The translations under genes were made by a program, and so were the position numbers. Shown piece after piece: positions 38,945 through 48,292 of a DNA stretch of 48,500 bases. Within the stretch, counting starts at the first letter, position 1, and the number at the start of each line of letters is the position of its first letter. The stretch comes from Treponema sp. (GTDB taxonomy: Bacteria > Spirochaetota > Spirochaetia > Treponematales > Treponemataceae), in contig JAEENG010000087.1 of the NCBI GenBank assembly GCA_016283615.1, positions 1 to 48,500 of the forward strand, read 5' to 3'. The notes beneath the pieces were generated by a model, which was not told where the DNA came from, searched no databases, and saw nothing but the letters and a program-made list of their open reading frames with translations.

Positions 38945-40942
38945 CTATTCGCCGTAGGTGCGCTGAATTTCCAGTATCTGGTCGCGGAGAACTGCCGCCT
39001 GTTCGTAATCCAGTCTTTCGGCACATTCCGACATTTCTTTTTTGAGGGCTTCGATGAGTTTTTTGCGCTGTTTTGCGTCAAAGAGGTTGGCCTGCTTTTT
39101 GATTACAGAGAGTTCTGTTTCAACGGTTTCTTCAGCGTCGTCACGGGCGCGTACGAGAATATCCTGAACCGCCTTGCTGATTGTGTGAGGCGTAATGCCG
39201 TGTTCTTCGTTGTATTTCTGCTGAATTGCACGTCGTCTTGCAGTTTCCTGGACAGTTTCTTTGATTGAAGGCGTGATTGTGTCTGCGTACATTACAACGA
39301 TACCGTTCTGGTTGCGTGCGGCACGTCCTGCAATCTGCATAAGGCTTGTTGTTGAACGCAAAAAGCCGATTTTGTCCGCATCAAGAATTGCGATAAAACT
39401 TACTTCAGGAAGGTCGATACCTTCGCGGAGGAGGTTGATACCAATCAGAACGTCGATTTCGCCGAGGCGCAGGCTCTTTAAAATTTCAACGCGCTCAAAG
39501 GTATCAATTTCCGAGTGAATGTATTTTACCTTTAAGTTAAGGCCCAGAAGATAATCCGTCAGGTCTTCTGCCATTTTCTTTGTTAAGGTCAGGATCAGGC
39601 TGCGTTCACCCTTTTCGATACGGGCCTTTACTTCGCGGTAGATGTCTCCCATCTGACCTTCGCTCGGGCGGACTTCGATAATCGGGTCTAAAAGACCTGT
39701 CGGGCGGATAATCTGTTCAACAACCTGGCTGGACTGCTTGATTTCCTGCTCGCGCGGAGTTGCGGTAACATAAATTACCTGATTCATCTTTTTTTCAAAT
39801 TCTTCATATTTGAGCGGGCGGTTATCAAGGGCGCTCGGCAGACGGAATCCAAAGTCTATCAGATTCTGCTTTCGGCTTCTGTCACCTTCGTACATTGCAC
39901 CAATCTGCGGAACTGTAACGTGGGCTTCGTCAATCAGGCACAAAAAGTCGTCCGGAAAGTAGTGCAGGAGGGTTGCCGGCGGTTCACCGCGTTTACGGCC
40001 GCTGATTGGACCGGAGTAGTTTTCGATTCCGCTACAGTAACCCATTTCCTTCATCATTTCGATATCGTATGTTGTGCGCGTTTTCAGGCGTTCTGCTTCT
40101 ATCATTTTGCCGGCCGCAAGTAAAGATTCAACCCGTTCGTCGAGTTCGCCCTGAATACGCTCTGTAGCGCTCACCAGGGCATCGTGAGGCACGACGAAGT
40201 GCTTTGCCGGGTAAAACTGCATTTCGTCCAGAAGTTCCTCTGTTTCGCGCGTTATGACGTTAAAACGCCTGATTGAAGCTACTTCGTCAAAATCAAGTTC
40301 AATGCGGTAAGCGGTGTCGGTTTCCATGTAAGGAGGATAAACTTCAATTACGTCGCCGCGGATTCTGAAGTTGCCGCGGTCCAGGACCATGTCGTTTCTC
40401 TGGTATTGAATTGAAGCAAGCTCGCGTGCAAATTTTCTCGTATCAAGGATTTCGCCTTTTTCGATATGAACACGCATTCCCTTGTACAAGTCCGGCATAC
40501 CAAGACCATAGATACAGCTGACTGTTGCAACAACGATTACGTCACGCCTTTCCATGAGGGAGTAGGTTGCCGCAAGACGGAGTTTGTCGATTTCGTCGTT
40601 GATGGATGCGTCTTTTTCGATATAAAGGTCACGCGCCGGAACATATGCTTCAGGCTGGTAATAATCGTAATAAGATACAAAGTATTCAACCGCATTATTT
40701 GGAAAGAAAGACTTGAATTCGCGGTAGAGCTGGGCAGAAAGGGTTTTGTTGTGGCTGATGATAAGTGTCGGCCTCTGAACCTTTTCGATAATTTTTGCCA
40801 TCGTAAAGGTTTTTCCCGAACCTGTAATTCCCTTAAGTGTCTGGTATCTGTCTCCGTTTAAAAATCCCTGTGACAGCTTTTCTATTGCCTGGCCCTGATC
40901 TCCGGAAGGACTGTACGGGCTAACTACTTCAAACTTGCGCAT
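38945..40942 (-). CDS. uvrB: Excinuclease ABC subunit B
   Basis: YSPSGDQGQAIEKL, GITGSGKTFTMAKII, FVSYYDYYQPEAYVP, DREAHVTVPQ-like LIDEAHVTVPQIGAMY, LTKKMAEDLTDYL, C-terminal UVR domain. Confidence 0.98.
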   Translation of the reverse strand: MRKFEVVSPYSPSGDQGQAIEKLSQGFLNGDRYQTLKGITGSGKTFTMAKIIEKVQRPTLIISHNKTLSAQLYREFKSFFPNNAVEYFVSYYDYYQPEAYVPARDLYIEKDASINDEIDKLRLAATYSLMERRDVIVVATVSCIYGLGMPDLYKGMRVHIEKGEILDTRKFARELASIQYQRNDMVLDRGNFRIRGDVIEVYPPYMETDTAYRIELDFDEVASIRRFNVITRETEELLDEMQFYPAKHFVVPHDALVSATERIQGELDERVESLLAAGKMIEAERLKTRTTYDIEMMKEMGYCSGIENYSGPISGRKRGEPPATLLHYFPDDFLCLIDEAHVTVPQIGAMYEGDRSRKQNLIDFGFRLPSALDNRPLKYEEFEKKMNQVIYVTATPREQEIKQSSQVVEQIIRPTGLLDPIIEVRPSEGQMGDIYREVKARIEKGERSLILTLTKKMAEDLTDYLLGLNLKVKYIHSEIDTFERVEILKSLRLGEIDVLIGINLLREGIDLPEVSFIAILDADKIGFLRSTTSLMQIAGRAARNQNGIVVMYADTITPSIKETVQETARRRAIQQKYNEEHGITPHTISKAVQDILVRARDDAEETVETELSVIKKQANLFDAKQRKKLIEALKKEMSECAERLDYEQAAVLRDQILEIQRTYGE

Positions 40943-41067
40943 AAGGCAGATTATAGCAGATTTTTTTTAATTGTGTTCTGTTTTGTGAAGTTTTTTTATT
41001 GCTAAAAAGGCAAAAAGTAAGGTAAAATGTTATATTAACTAAAAAGGTTATCTGTGGAGGATACTTT

Positions 41068-41667
41068 ATGAAATTTTTTACAAAATCTAATATCATTGCC
41101 TGTGTTTTACTGGCTTTGACTATTATTGTACAGCTTATCCCATTTACAAATTCGACTTTGCTTCAGTCAGAAGTAGAAGATCCTGGAAAGACTTGGGCAG
41201 AAATCCCGGTTGGTCTTGCCGGAAAATCAAAGTTCGACTGGCCATCAGAAATCAAATATGGCGATTTTAAGGATTGGGAACCTGAAGTACAGAAAAAAAA
41301 TCCACTTTATGGCGAAAAAGAAGTTTCTATTTTTACTTATGTCTGGAATCCGGGCGGAGCCCTTTCAATGCACAAAGTAAACGCTTACATCTTTGTACAG
41401 GTTTTGTTCATTGCTTTCGGAATCATCGCATTCCTTGCACACAGCTCACTTGTTAAGTCTGTAGTTGCATTCATCTTCGGTGCATCTTACATCTGGGCTT
41501 TTGTAACAACACTTCTTCTTAAAAGCGCTGAAGAACTTGTTCCATACTTGCCGACAACAATCCTTCTTGCTGTAATGGCAGCTGCTTGTATCGCTGTTGG
41601 AATCCTTTACATCCCAGAATGGAAAAAGGAAAAGGCAGAAAACGCAGCTCGTAAAGCAAGCCTCTAA
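41068..41667 (+). CDS. Polytopic membrane protein of unknown function
   Basis: 199 aa with 4 hydrophobic segments; RBS ggagg; terminator downstream. Confidence 0.75.
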   Translation: MKFFTKSNIIACVLLALTIIVQLIPFTNSTLLQSEVEDPGKTWAEIPVGLAGKSKFDWPSEIKYGDFKDWEPEVQKKNPLYGEKEVSIFTYVWNPGGALSMHKVNAYIFVQVLFIAFGIIAFLAHSSLVKSVVAFIFGASYIWAFVTTLLLKSAEELVPYLPTTILLAVMAAACIAVGILYIPEWKKEKAENAARKASL

Positions 41668-41690
41668 TCATTAAGCAGTTTTTTATACAA

Positions 41691-41721
41691 AGTCCGGAAT
41701 TAAACTTCCGGGCTTTTTTTT
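41691..41721 (+). terminator. Intrinsic terminator
   Basis: AGTCCGGAA-TTAAAC-TTCCGGGCT then T-tract. Confidence 0.8.
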
Positions 41722-41734
41722 TCGATTATTGAAT

Positions 41735-42088
41735 ATGAAAAGATTTTCTTTTGCAGTTTTGTTCATCTTTTTACTGTTGAATATATCCCGTGGCCAGGAT
41801 GCCGGCTATAAAACCGTAACAGTGCCCCTTCCTTACGGCGAAAAAGAACTGTATTCAACTTTTTACTGCTTTAACGATTTAAAAACCGGGGAACAACTTG
41901 CCAAAGAATTGTATGGTGTATATGATTTAAAAAAAATTCTCAAAGCCGGGCGCTTTAAAAAACTGATTCCGATTCCGGTGGGCTCCGGCCTGACCGCCTA
42001 TAATTATTCAATTATGACACACGGACATGAATTCTGGTTTTTTGAAAACCGTGACGACGGCTGGCTCTGGGGAACCGGAAGATATTAA
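41735..42088 (+). CDS. Small exported hypothetical protein
   Basis: Signal peptide MKRFSFAVLFIFLLLNISRGQ from ATG 41735; 117 aa. Confidence 0.55.
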   Translation: MKRFSFAVLFIFLLLNISRGQDAGYKTVTVPLPYGEKELYSTFYCFNDLKTGEQLAKELYGVYDLKKILKAGRFKKLIPIPVGSGLTAYNYSIMTHGHEFWFFENRDDGWLWGTGRY

Positions 42089-42109
42089 AAAAAAGGAGAC
42101 ATGACATAA

Positions 42110-42859
42110 ATGGAATACAGACAGTTTCACGACAAAGACAATAAATTCAATTTTCAGACAATGGTTTACTTTTGCGAGGCTAACGACAACAGACAGCTCT
42201 CGCTCTATGACCTTCTCAAAATCAGTTCGGACGGGGCTGTAGAAGACTACAACCAGCGCGGAATGAGCCGCGAAGTTCTGCTCGAAAGCGACTACGCGAT
42301 TCTTGTAAGCCGTGTTTCATACCGCTTTCACCGCATGCCGCGCGAAAACGAGGCAATTGTTCTTAAAACCTGGGAAGAAAAGCCTGAACCGCTGCAGCTT
42401 GTCCGCGCCTACGAGTTTGAAAGCATGGACGGCGAAAAACTTATCAGCGGTTTAAGTTCGTGGCTGGCAGTTAACCCTAAAAGCCGCCGCATAATTCCGA
42501 CAAAGATGTTTACAATGCGTGAGGCACCTGATTTAGTTACTGAACACGACTGCCTTAAATACGGCAAAATTGCTCACCCGGAAAACCTTGAACTCATGGA
42601 CGAGCATATTGTTAAATATTCGGATCTTGACGGTAACGGACACACAAACAATGCACGCTACGGTGCCTTTGTTGCAGACGCACTTCCTGAGGACCTCCGC
42701 CACCAGACTTTTAAGGACTTCAGATTGAATTATGCAAAGGAAGCGATGCTCGGTCAGAAGATAAGCATTTACGGAGCACGCGATAATGAAGCAAAAAAAA
42801 TCACCTTAATCGGAAAGACCGAAGAAGGCGTTTCTTTTGAAGCAGAATTGTACTGGTAA
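42110..42859 (+). CDS. Acyl-ACP thioesterase (FatA/FatB-like double hot-dog)
   Basis: LLKISSDGAVEDYNQRGMSREVLLES..ILVSRVSYRFHRMPRENE...SDLDGNGHTNNARYGAFVADALP. Confidence 0.85.
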   Translation: MEYRQFHDKDNKFNFQTMVYFCEANDNRQLSLYDLLKISSDGAVEDYNQRGMSREVLLESDYAILVSRVSYRFHRMPRENEAIVLKTWEEKPEPLQLVRAYEFESMDGEKLISGLSSWLAVNPKSRRIIPTKMFTMREAPDLVTEHDCLKYGKIAHPENLELMDEHIVKYSDLDGNGHTNNARYGAFVADALPEDLRHQTFKDFRLNYAKEAMLGQKISIYGARDNEAKKITLIGKTEEGVSFEAELYW

Positions 42860-42890
42860 TTAACTTTCCGTCTAAAAAGGCGGAAAGGGC

Positions 42891-42926
42891 AAAAAAAAAG
42901 AGAACCGGAAGGTTCTCTTTTTTTTA
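42891..42926. terminator. Bidirectional intrinsic terminator between thioesterase and efp
   Basis: AAAAAAAAAGAGAACC-GGAA-GGTTCTCTTTTTTTT. Confidence 0.85.
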
Positions 42927-42933
42927 TCAGACT

Positions 42934-42985
42934 GAACTTAGTTACTGAACTAAGTTCTCGAACTAAGTTCTCGAACTTAGTTCTT
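42934..42985. repeat. Four tandem 13-bp units each carrying GAACTWAGTT(C), overlapping the efp stop codon
   Basis: Units start at 42934, 42947, 42960, 42973: gaacttagttact / gaactaagttctc / gaactaagttctc / gaacttagttctt. Confidence 0.85.
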
Positions 42986-43546
42986 GGCGCGTTCTACGAA
43001 TGATCCGTCGCGTGTATCGATTACGATACGATCGTCTGTGTTACAGAACAATGGAACTTTTACTTCCATACCTGTGTCCAGAGTAGCTGGTTTTGTTGAT
43101 TTACCAGATGTATCACCTTTAACACCAGGTTCGCAGTATGTAATTGTACGTGTTACGTTTACAGGGAGACGAACACCTACAGGGTTTCCGTTGTAGTATG
43201 TAACTTTGATTTCGTAGTCATCATCAGGAGAGATGTAACCTGCGTTGTCGCCGAGGTAATCTTTATCAAGAGTGATATCATCGTATGTTTCCTGATCCAT
43301 GAAGTGGTAGTCGTTACCATCGATGTAAGAAAGTTTTACATTTTTTTCTTCGAGTTCAACTTCTTCGAATTTTTCGCCTGCATCAATACCGAGGTCCTGT
43401 GTTGAACCTGTAAGAATATTCTGTACGCGAAGATTTACTGTAATACCCTGGCGTCCACCTTTCTGTCCAAGTTTTTTCTGTACGATGAATGGTGAGTTTT
43501 CAAACATAAAAGCTGAGCCAACTTTAATTTCATTTGTTGTAATCAT
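42977..43546 (-). CDS. efp: Elongation factor P (EarP-type, Arg32)
   Basis: MITTNEIKVGSAFMFENSPFIVQKKLGQKGGRQGITVNLRVQNILTGSTQD...; Arg at position 32 in the beta3-beta4 loop; C-terminal GxxDTRDGSF-like VIDTRDGSFVERAKN. Confidence 0.96.
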   Translation of the reverse strand: MITTNEIKVGSAFMFENSPFIVQKKLGQKGGRQGITVNLRVQNILTGSTQDLGIDAGEKFEEVELEEKNVKLSYIDGNDYHFMDQETYDDITLDKDYLGDNAGYISPDDDYEIKVTYYNGNPVGVRLPVNVTRTITYCEPGVKGDTSGKSTKPATLDTGMEVKVPLFCNTDDRIVIDTRDGSFVERAKN

Positions 43547-43593
43547 TCCGCTGTTCCTTTAAAAAAGAGTTTTGCAATTAAATGCATTTATTT

Positions 43594-43622
43594 ATTTTAT
43601 ATATTTTTATATTTTTCTTCAA
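43594..43622 (-). promoter_or_regulatory. Predicted sigma-70 promoter for efp
   Basis: Minus strand TTGAAG-N17-TAAAAT in a very AT-rich 125-bp intergenic region. Confidence 0.55.
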
Positions 43623-43671
43623 GTAGAGTACTTTCCGGAATTTTGCCCCGTGTAAAACTGATGAATTGAGT

Positions 43672-44823
43672 TTACAGTGATTTTATGTAATTTAAAAGAT
43701 TTGTTCCTAAATCCCCGTTCAAAAGCAGATTTTCTGAAAAATGCGCAAAATCCCGGGTAAGAGAGCCTTCGTAAGAAGCCATAAATAATTGAACAAGGGA
43801 GGACTTGTCGAGCCCTGCGTCCGGTGTATTGTAATTTAACCACTCCTGCCGGAGTTTTTGTCCGAGTTCAGCATCCCGGATGTATGGAACAAGCCTGTTC
43901 AGTACGGCTTCTACTTTGACGAGCTGGTAATTATCTTCCTGAACGTATGCGTGCCAGAAAAATGGCTTTGAGCAAAGGCATGCGCGTGAAAGGGAGTCTT
44001 CGCCGCGGATAAAGTTAAAGTCAGAGCGGCACAAAAGAGAGTCCCATTCGGCCTGTGCCATAAAGGGAAGCGCTGTAAATTCAAGTTTTGAGCCCGTAGC
44101 TTCCTGTGCTTTTTTTACGTAAGGAAGGCTTTTTCCGTCTGCTGCAAGAACTTTTACCCTGAACTCAGGATCCTTTTGTTGAATCAGGCTCTGGAATTCA
44201 ATAAGGGCGTCGAAGACCGCCGTAAAATCCCGCTCGTAAGAAAAAAGTGTAACCGTAAAATCATGCACATTTATGGGAGCGGCTTTTGCTTTTGCAAGGG
44301 AATCCATAAAGGACCTGTCCAAAATCATTCCGCCGGTTTTTGCCGTAAAGCCAGGCATAAAGTTGACCTTTTTTACAAGGGCACTACGGGTTCCGCTTTT
44401 GAGACAGTGGAATTCTTCCGCATAGTCTTCTGCAGTAAGATATTCAACATTGATTATCTGGTAGAGTTTTGTGTTCTGTTTATCAAATAAAATTTCTTCC
44501 AGGAAGTCAGGCCGTCCGCACTGAAAGCACTCAAGAATTACGCCAAAGTCCGGCAGATTCCCGTTTAATTCAATAAGCTTTGTAGTGGTGATGTTCCAGT
44601 CGATGATGGTCCAGCTGGCGCCGTTGTATTCTATTTTCTGTATCAGGCTGTTTTTGTCCACCCGGCTGTTCATGGCGGCAAAGGATTCTAAATTTGAGCA
44701 GATGATATTCAATTTAATTGTTGAATCGATTTCGCTTATGGCACGGGCAAGCCGGTAAACCACGCCGATGTCGCCAAAATTATCTACAACTTTGCACAAA
44801 AGTGTAATTTCGTCAGTCTGCAT
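43672..44823 (-). CDS. earP: EF-P arginine rhamnosyltransferase EarP
   Basis: LLCKVVDNFGDIGVVYRLARAIS, QIINVEYLTAEDYAEEFHCL, NFMPGFTAKTGGMILDR, FNFIRGEDSLSRACLCSKPFFWHAYVQEDNYQLVKVEAVL. Confidence 0.95.
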   Translation of the reverse strand: MQTDEITLLCKVVDNFGDIGVVYRLARAISEIDSTIKLNIICSNLESFAAMNSRVDKNSLIQKIEYNGASWTIIDWNITTTKLIELNGNLPDFGVILECFQCGRPDFLEEILFDKQNTKLYQIINVEYLTAEDYAEEFHCLKSGTRSALVKKVNFMPGFTAKTGGMILDRSFMDSLAKAKAAPINVHDFTVTLFSYERDFTAVFDALIEFQSLIQQKDPEFRVKVLAADGKSLPYVKKAQEATGSKLEFTALPFMAQAEWDSLLCRSDFNFIRGEDSLSRACLCSKPFFWHAYVQEDNYQLVKVEAVLNRLVPYIRDAELGQKLRQEWLNYNTPDAGLDKSSLVQLFMASYEGSLTRDFAHFSENLLLNGDLGTNLLNYIKSL

Positions 44824-44835
44824 AATTCCTCAAAA

Positions 44836-46983
44836 TTAAAAACGGATTCCGAACTGGAAGTTTGGTACGACTGCAAAACTTGAATTTGCGTCTGCGTGTC
44901 CTGTCGGAGTGGCACGGTAGCCGTCGCTGAATGCGGCGTCGTTAAAATCGTAAATATGACCTTCCAGAACGATGGCCGCAAAAAGGCGTGTCTTGTGTTT
45001 TGGCATGAATGAAAGTGAGATTCTGGCGGCAGGTACAAGATTGTAACGGCTTTCATCTCCTCCAAGAAGCTTGTCGTCCATAATAAAATAGAACTTTGAA
45101 AAGAGTTCAAGATCAAGAAGAACAGGTCCCCACAAAATGCAGCGGGTTCCGAGGCCGGGGCTCAGTTCGAGGGAACGGAACGGTTTGATAAAGTTGTGAC
45201 TTGCAAGAATGCTTCCGTAAATAAGACGGTTTCCGAGGTGGACTCCGCCTCCAAGTTCGCCGGAAGTTGCGCCGTAGATTTCGCCGGTTATGTCAAATGT
45301 AATTGCCTGACGGACTTTGCCGTCTTTTCTTAATTTGCGCGCCTGTGAGCCGTAAATCTTTTTTGGATTAACCGTTTTTTCTTCAAGTGTGTTTGCGCCT
45401 GCGGTAAATTTATAAACCCTTCCCGCATACGGATGAAAGGCTTCTTTGTCAAATTCTTCAACAAGGATTCCGGCGGCACTGTAGTGTTGAATTTTTGCGC
45501 TCATGTGGGTCGGAATAACGCTTTCCTTGGAAATAATTACGCTGAATTCATCATTTGCAGGAAGCCCTACCTGAACTGAATCCTGCAGAAAAGAACTTGC
45601 CGCAACAGGAAGATTTACCTTTGAAAAATCAACCTTGCCGTCCATGATCGAAGCAATTGTCTTTCCCTCTTTATCAAAAACCGCGTAATCACAGTTGCCC
45701 TTAAAAATAACAATACCCGTTCCTTTTTCGGAAAAAACGTCCTTTTCGTCCAGGGCAAGCATCCACGAAAGATACGCTTCCATCGCGTGCATGTCGAGGA
45801 ACGCGTTTAATAATTCATCCTTGCCGTAGCCGAACTGTTTTGTGAGCCACTGTGCAATTATTGAATCCAGAAAGCCTTCTTCAGCCTTCTGTTTTTTATT
45901 GCCCGAAGAAAATATTTTAATCAGAATGGACTCGGCACGCTTTCTAAAACCGAGAACGCCTGTGTAAAAGCTGTTTACGTTTTTGTTGTAGCTTGTTGCA
46001 ATGGCCGACACCTGAATCGGCAGAAAGGGGCCGGTCTTGAACGGCTGGTAATCACGCAGCAGAAATTTGTTGTAATAAAAACTCATTTTCGGGAGCAGAG
46101 TGCCTTCAAACAAATCTTTGTCGCAGTTCCATGCGTTGACGAGGGCGCGTGTGTTCCCGAATTTCTTGAATTTCCACTTGTCGTAATTCATCGGAACTGT
46201 CGGAACGATGTCTTCTGCGCTGACGATATTCCAGATGTAGCCGTACTTCTGGTCCCAGGCGTCATTTTGTGTCGTAACGTTTGGAGTTGCAAAGGTGTAG
46301 GCGTAGACCCTTGATGATTCAAAAATATCTGAATTTAAAAACCAGCTTGCAAGCAGGTTTGCGACCGCAGCACCGCGGCTGTGACCTGTAATCAGAAAGT
46401 AGCAGTTATCGATATCGATTCTGTTTTTTAAGAGGTACGAAATCAACGCGGTATGAACCTGCTGGGTTGCCCGCATAAAACCTTCGTGGTAAAGGTCCTG
46501 CTTCTGGGTTCTGTCGCTTACATTGACGTTGGAAATCCATTCGTTTGCGTTTAACGGGGTTCCGCGGATTACAATAAAAATCAGATTGTGCTTTCCGGTT
46601 GAACTCTGGATTTGTTTTGTCGCAAAACTGAAGGCGGTCTGGTCGTTTCCCCAGAGGCTGTCTTCATAATCTACATCGTAATGAAATTCAACAAGGTTAT
46701 GGTCAAAACCGAGTGCATCGTAGCATTTTGATAGTTCGTTGTCCGGATTTGAGGAGTCTGCATCTACGTAGGCAACTTCTGCAAAAACTGCGGCAACACG
46801 GGCAAGGCCGTGGTTGTAGGAATGTGCGGAGTTTTTGCCAAACCAGGATTCGTCCCATTCAAGCTGGACAGGCACACTTTCATCTCCGACGGTAGAAAAA
46901 CCTTTGATAGGGAAGGTTACCGTCTTTGCAAAAGCAAGTGAATTAAGCAGGACTATGGTGGCAAAAAGACTCAGTCGTTTCAT
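44836..46983 (-). CDS. Exported class 3 (Fungal_lipase-like) lipase with beta-barrel-like C-terminal region
   Basis: Signal peptide; LIFIVIRGTPLNANEWISN, LITGHSRGAAVANLLASWFLN (GxSxG), SAEDIVPTVPM; C-terminus beta-rich and ends in ..NFQFGIRF. Confidence 0.8.
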   Translation of the reverse strand: MKRLSLFATIVLLNSLAFAKTVTFPIKGFSTVGDESVPVQLEWDESWFGKNSAHSYNHGLARVAAVFAEVAYVDADSSNPDNELSKCYDALGFDHNLVEFHYDVDYEDSLWGNDQTAFSFATKQIQSSTGKHNLIFIVIRGTPLNANEWISNVNVSDRTQKQDLYHEGFMRATQQVHTALISYLLKNRIDIDNCYFLITGHSRGAAVANLLASWFLNSDIFESSRVYAYTFATPNVTTQNDAWDQKYGYIWNIVSAEDIVPTVPMNYDKWKFKKFGNTRALVNAWNCDKDLFEGTLLPKMSFYYNKFLLRDYQPFKTGPFLPIQVSAIATSYNKNVNSFYTGVLGFRKRAESILIKIFSSGNKKQKAEEGFLDSIIAQWLTKQFGYGKDELLNAFLDMHAMEAYLSWMLALDEKDVFSEKGTGIVIFKGNCDYAVFDKEGKTIASIMDGKVDFSKVNLPVAASSFLQDSVQVGLPANDEFSVIISKESVIPTHMSAKIQHYSAAGILVEEFDKEAFHPYAGRVYKFTAGANTLEEKTVNPKKIYGSQARKLRKDGKVRQAITFDITGEIYGATSGELGGGVHLGNRLIYGSILASHNFIKPFRSLELSPGLGTRCILWGPVLLDLELFSKFYFIMDDKLLGGDESRYNLVPAARISLSFMPKHKTRLFAAIVLEGHIYDFNDAAFSDGYRATPTGHADANSSFAVVPNFQFGIRF

Positions 46984-46986
46984 TTT

Positions 46987-48273
46987 TTACAGCTGTGTTC
47001 CCCGGTCGGTTGAATCTACATCTGCGCCGTCGAGCTGGATTTTGAGTTTTTTGAATTCTCCGTCGCGCATAACGGTTACGGTAACTGTATCGTTAGGGCG
47101 TTTTGATTCAAGGGCGCTGGTGTAGTCTGCGTAAGTTCTTACGTCAATATTGTCGATGGCAGTGATAATATCTCCGCCAAGATAAATAGTTGTCGGGTTA
47201 AATCTGCTTCCGTACTGAACAGCCTTAGTTCCGCCGCGGAGCCCGCCTTTTTCTGCGTTGCTTCCGCTTTCAACTTGGCTGATGAGAATTCCATAATTAA
47301 TGCTTAAGCCTGCGTAAGAGGCGATATTTGATGTCATCTGGACAGGGTAAATATTCATTGTACCGCGTCGGACTTTTCCGTACTTGAGAAGGTCGTTTAC
47401 AACGCGTCGGGCTGTGCTTACAGGAACCGCAAAACCGATTCCAGCAGACGAGCCCGAGTTTGAAATAATCATTGTATTGATTCCGACCATTTTTCCGCGT
47501 GTATCAAGAAGCGGTCCGCCGCTGTTGCCCGGGTTGATGGCCGCATCCGTCTGAATCATATTGCGGATAATTACGTTTTTGCTTTCCTGAATCGGGCGTC
47601 CGAGTCCGGAGATAATTCCGGTTGTCATTGTGCGTTCAAGGGCGAACGGGTTTCCGATGGCGATAACCTTCTGTCCTACCTTGAGTGCCTTTGAATCTCC
47701 GAAGTCGATTGTCTTGAGCTGAACGTTTTCCGGCGGGTCAAATTTGAGGACTGCGATATCGCTTTCAACGTCCTGACCGATTACGCGGCCTTCGTAGCTT
47801 GTGCCGTCCCAGAGCGAAATGCTGATTTTATTTGCCTTGCTGATTACGTGAACGTTTGTAACAACGTAACCACGTTTGTCGATGATTGAACCTGAGCCTG
47901 AGCCGCCGTCCTGAACAACCGGTTCAAGAAACCAGTTGATTCCCATAACCTGGGTTGTGATGTTTACAACGGCTTCGTTGCATTTTTCGTAAACGTAAAT
48001 ATTCTGTTCTTCGTCCTGAGTGTACTGGGAAGAAGCTGCTGCAGTTTTTGTTACCTTTGGCTGTTCAACCGGGGCGGATTCAACAGAAGTTTCTTCTTCA
48101 GGAATTTCCTGTGCTTTAACTTCTGCGGCTTCGGTCAGAGTTTCTGTGATTTGTTCTTTATTTGAATTTGTTTTTTTTGAAACAAAAACGATTGCGAGAG
48201 TTGCGGCTAAAGCGCCTGCGATAATGCTGAAAAAAGCTGTTTTGAATAACTGATGTCTGGTGTATAAATTCAT
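46987..48273 (-). CDS. HtrA/DegP-like trypsin-fold serine protease with PDZ domain
   Basis: GGSGSGSIIDKRGYVVTNVHVIS, VESDIAVLKF, IQTDAAINPGNSGGPLLDTRGKMVGINTMI; PDZ in C-terminus; ATG at 48273. Confidence 0.93.
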   Translation of the reverse strand: MNLYTRHQLFKTAFFSIIAGALAATLAIVFVSKKTNSNKEQITETLTEAAEVKAQEIPEEETSVESAPVEQPKVTKTAAASSQYTQDEEQNIYVYEKCNEAVVNITTQVMGINWFLEPVVQDGGSGSGSIIDKRGYVVTNVHVISKANKISISLWDGTSYEGRVIGQDVESDIAVLKFDPPENVQLKTIDFGDSKALKVGQKVIAIGNPFALERTMTTGIISGLGRPIQESKNVIIRNMIQTDAAINPGNSGGPLLDTRGKMVGINTMIISNSGSSAGIGFAVPVSTARRVVNDLLKYGKVRRGTMNIYPVQMTSNIASYAGLSINYGILISQVESGSNAEKGGLRGGTKAVQYGSRFNPTTIYLGGDIITAIDNIDVRTYADYTSALESKRPNDTVTVTVMRDGEFKKLKIQLDGADVDSTDRGTQL

Positions 48274-48292
48274 AGTAAAAATATAACTAAAT

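Noticed and set aside
43619-43843. 74-aa minus-strand ORF at the earP end and upstream of efp
   Set aside because: Mostly overlaps earP in another frame; the remainder is AT-rich regulatory region.
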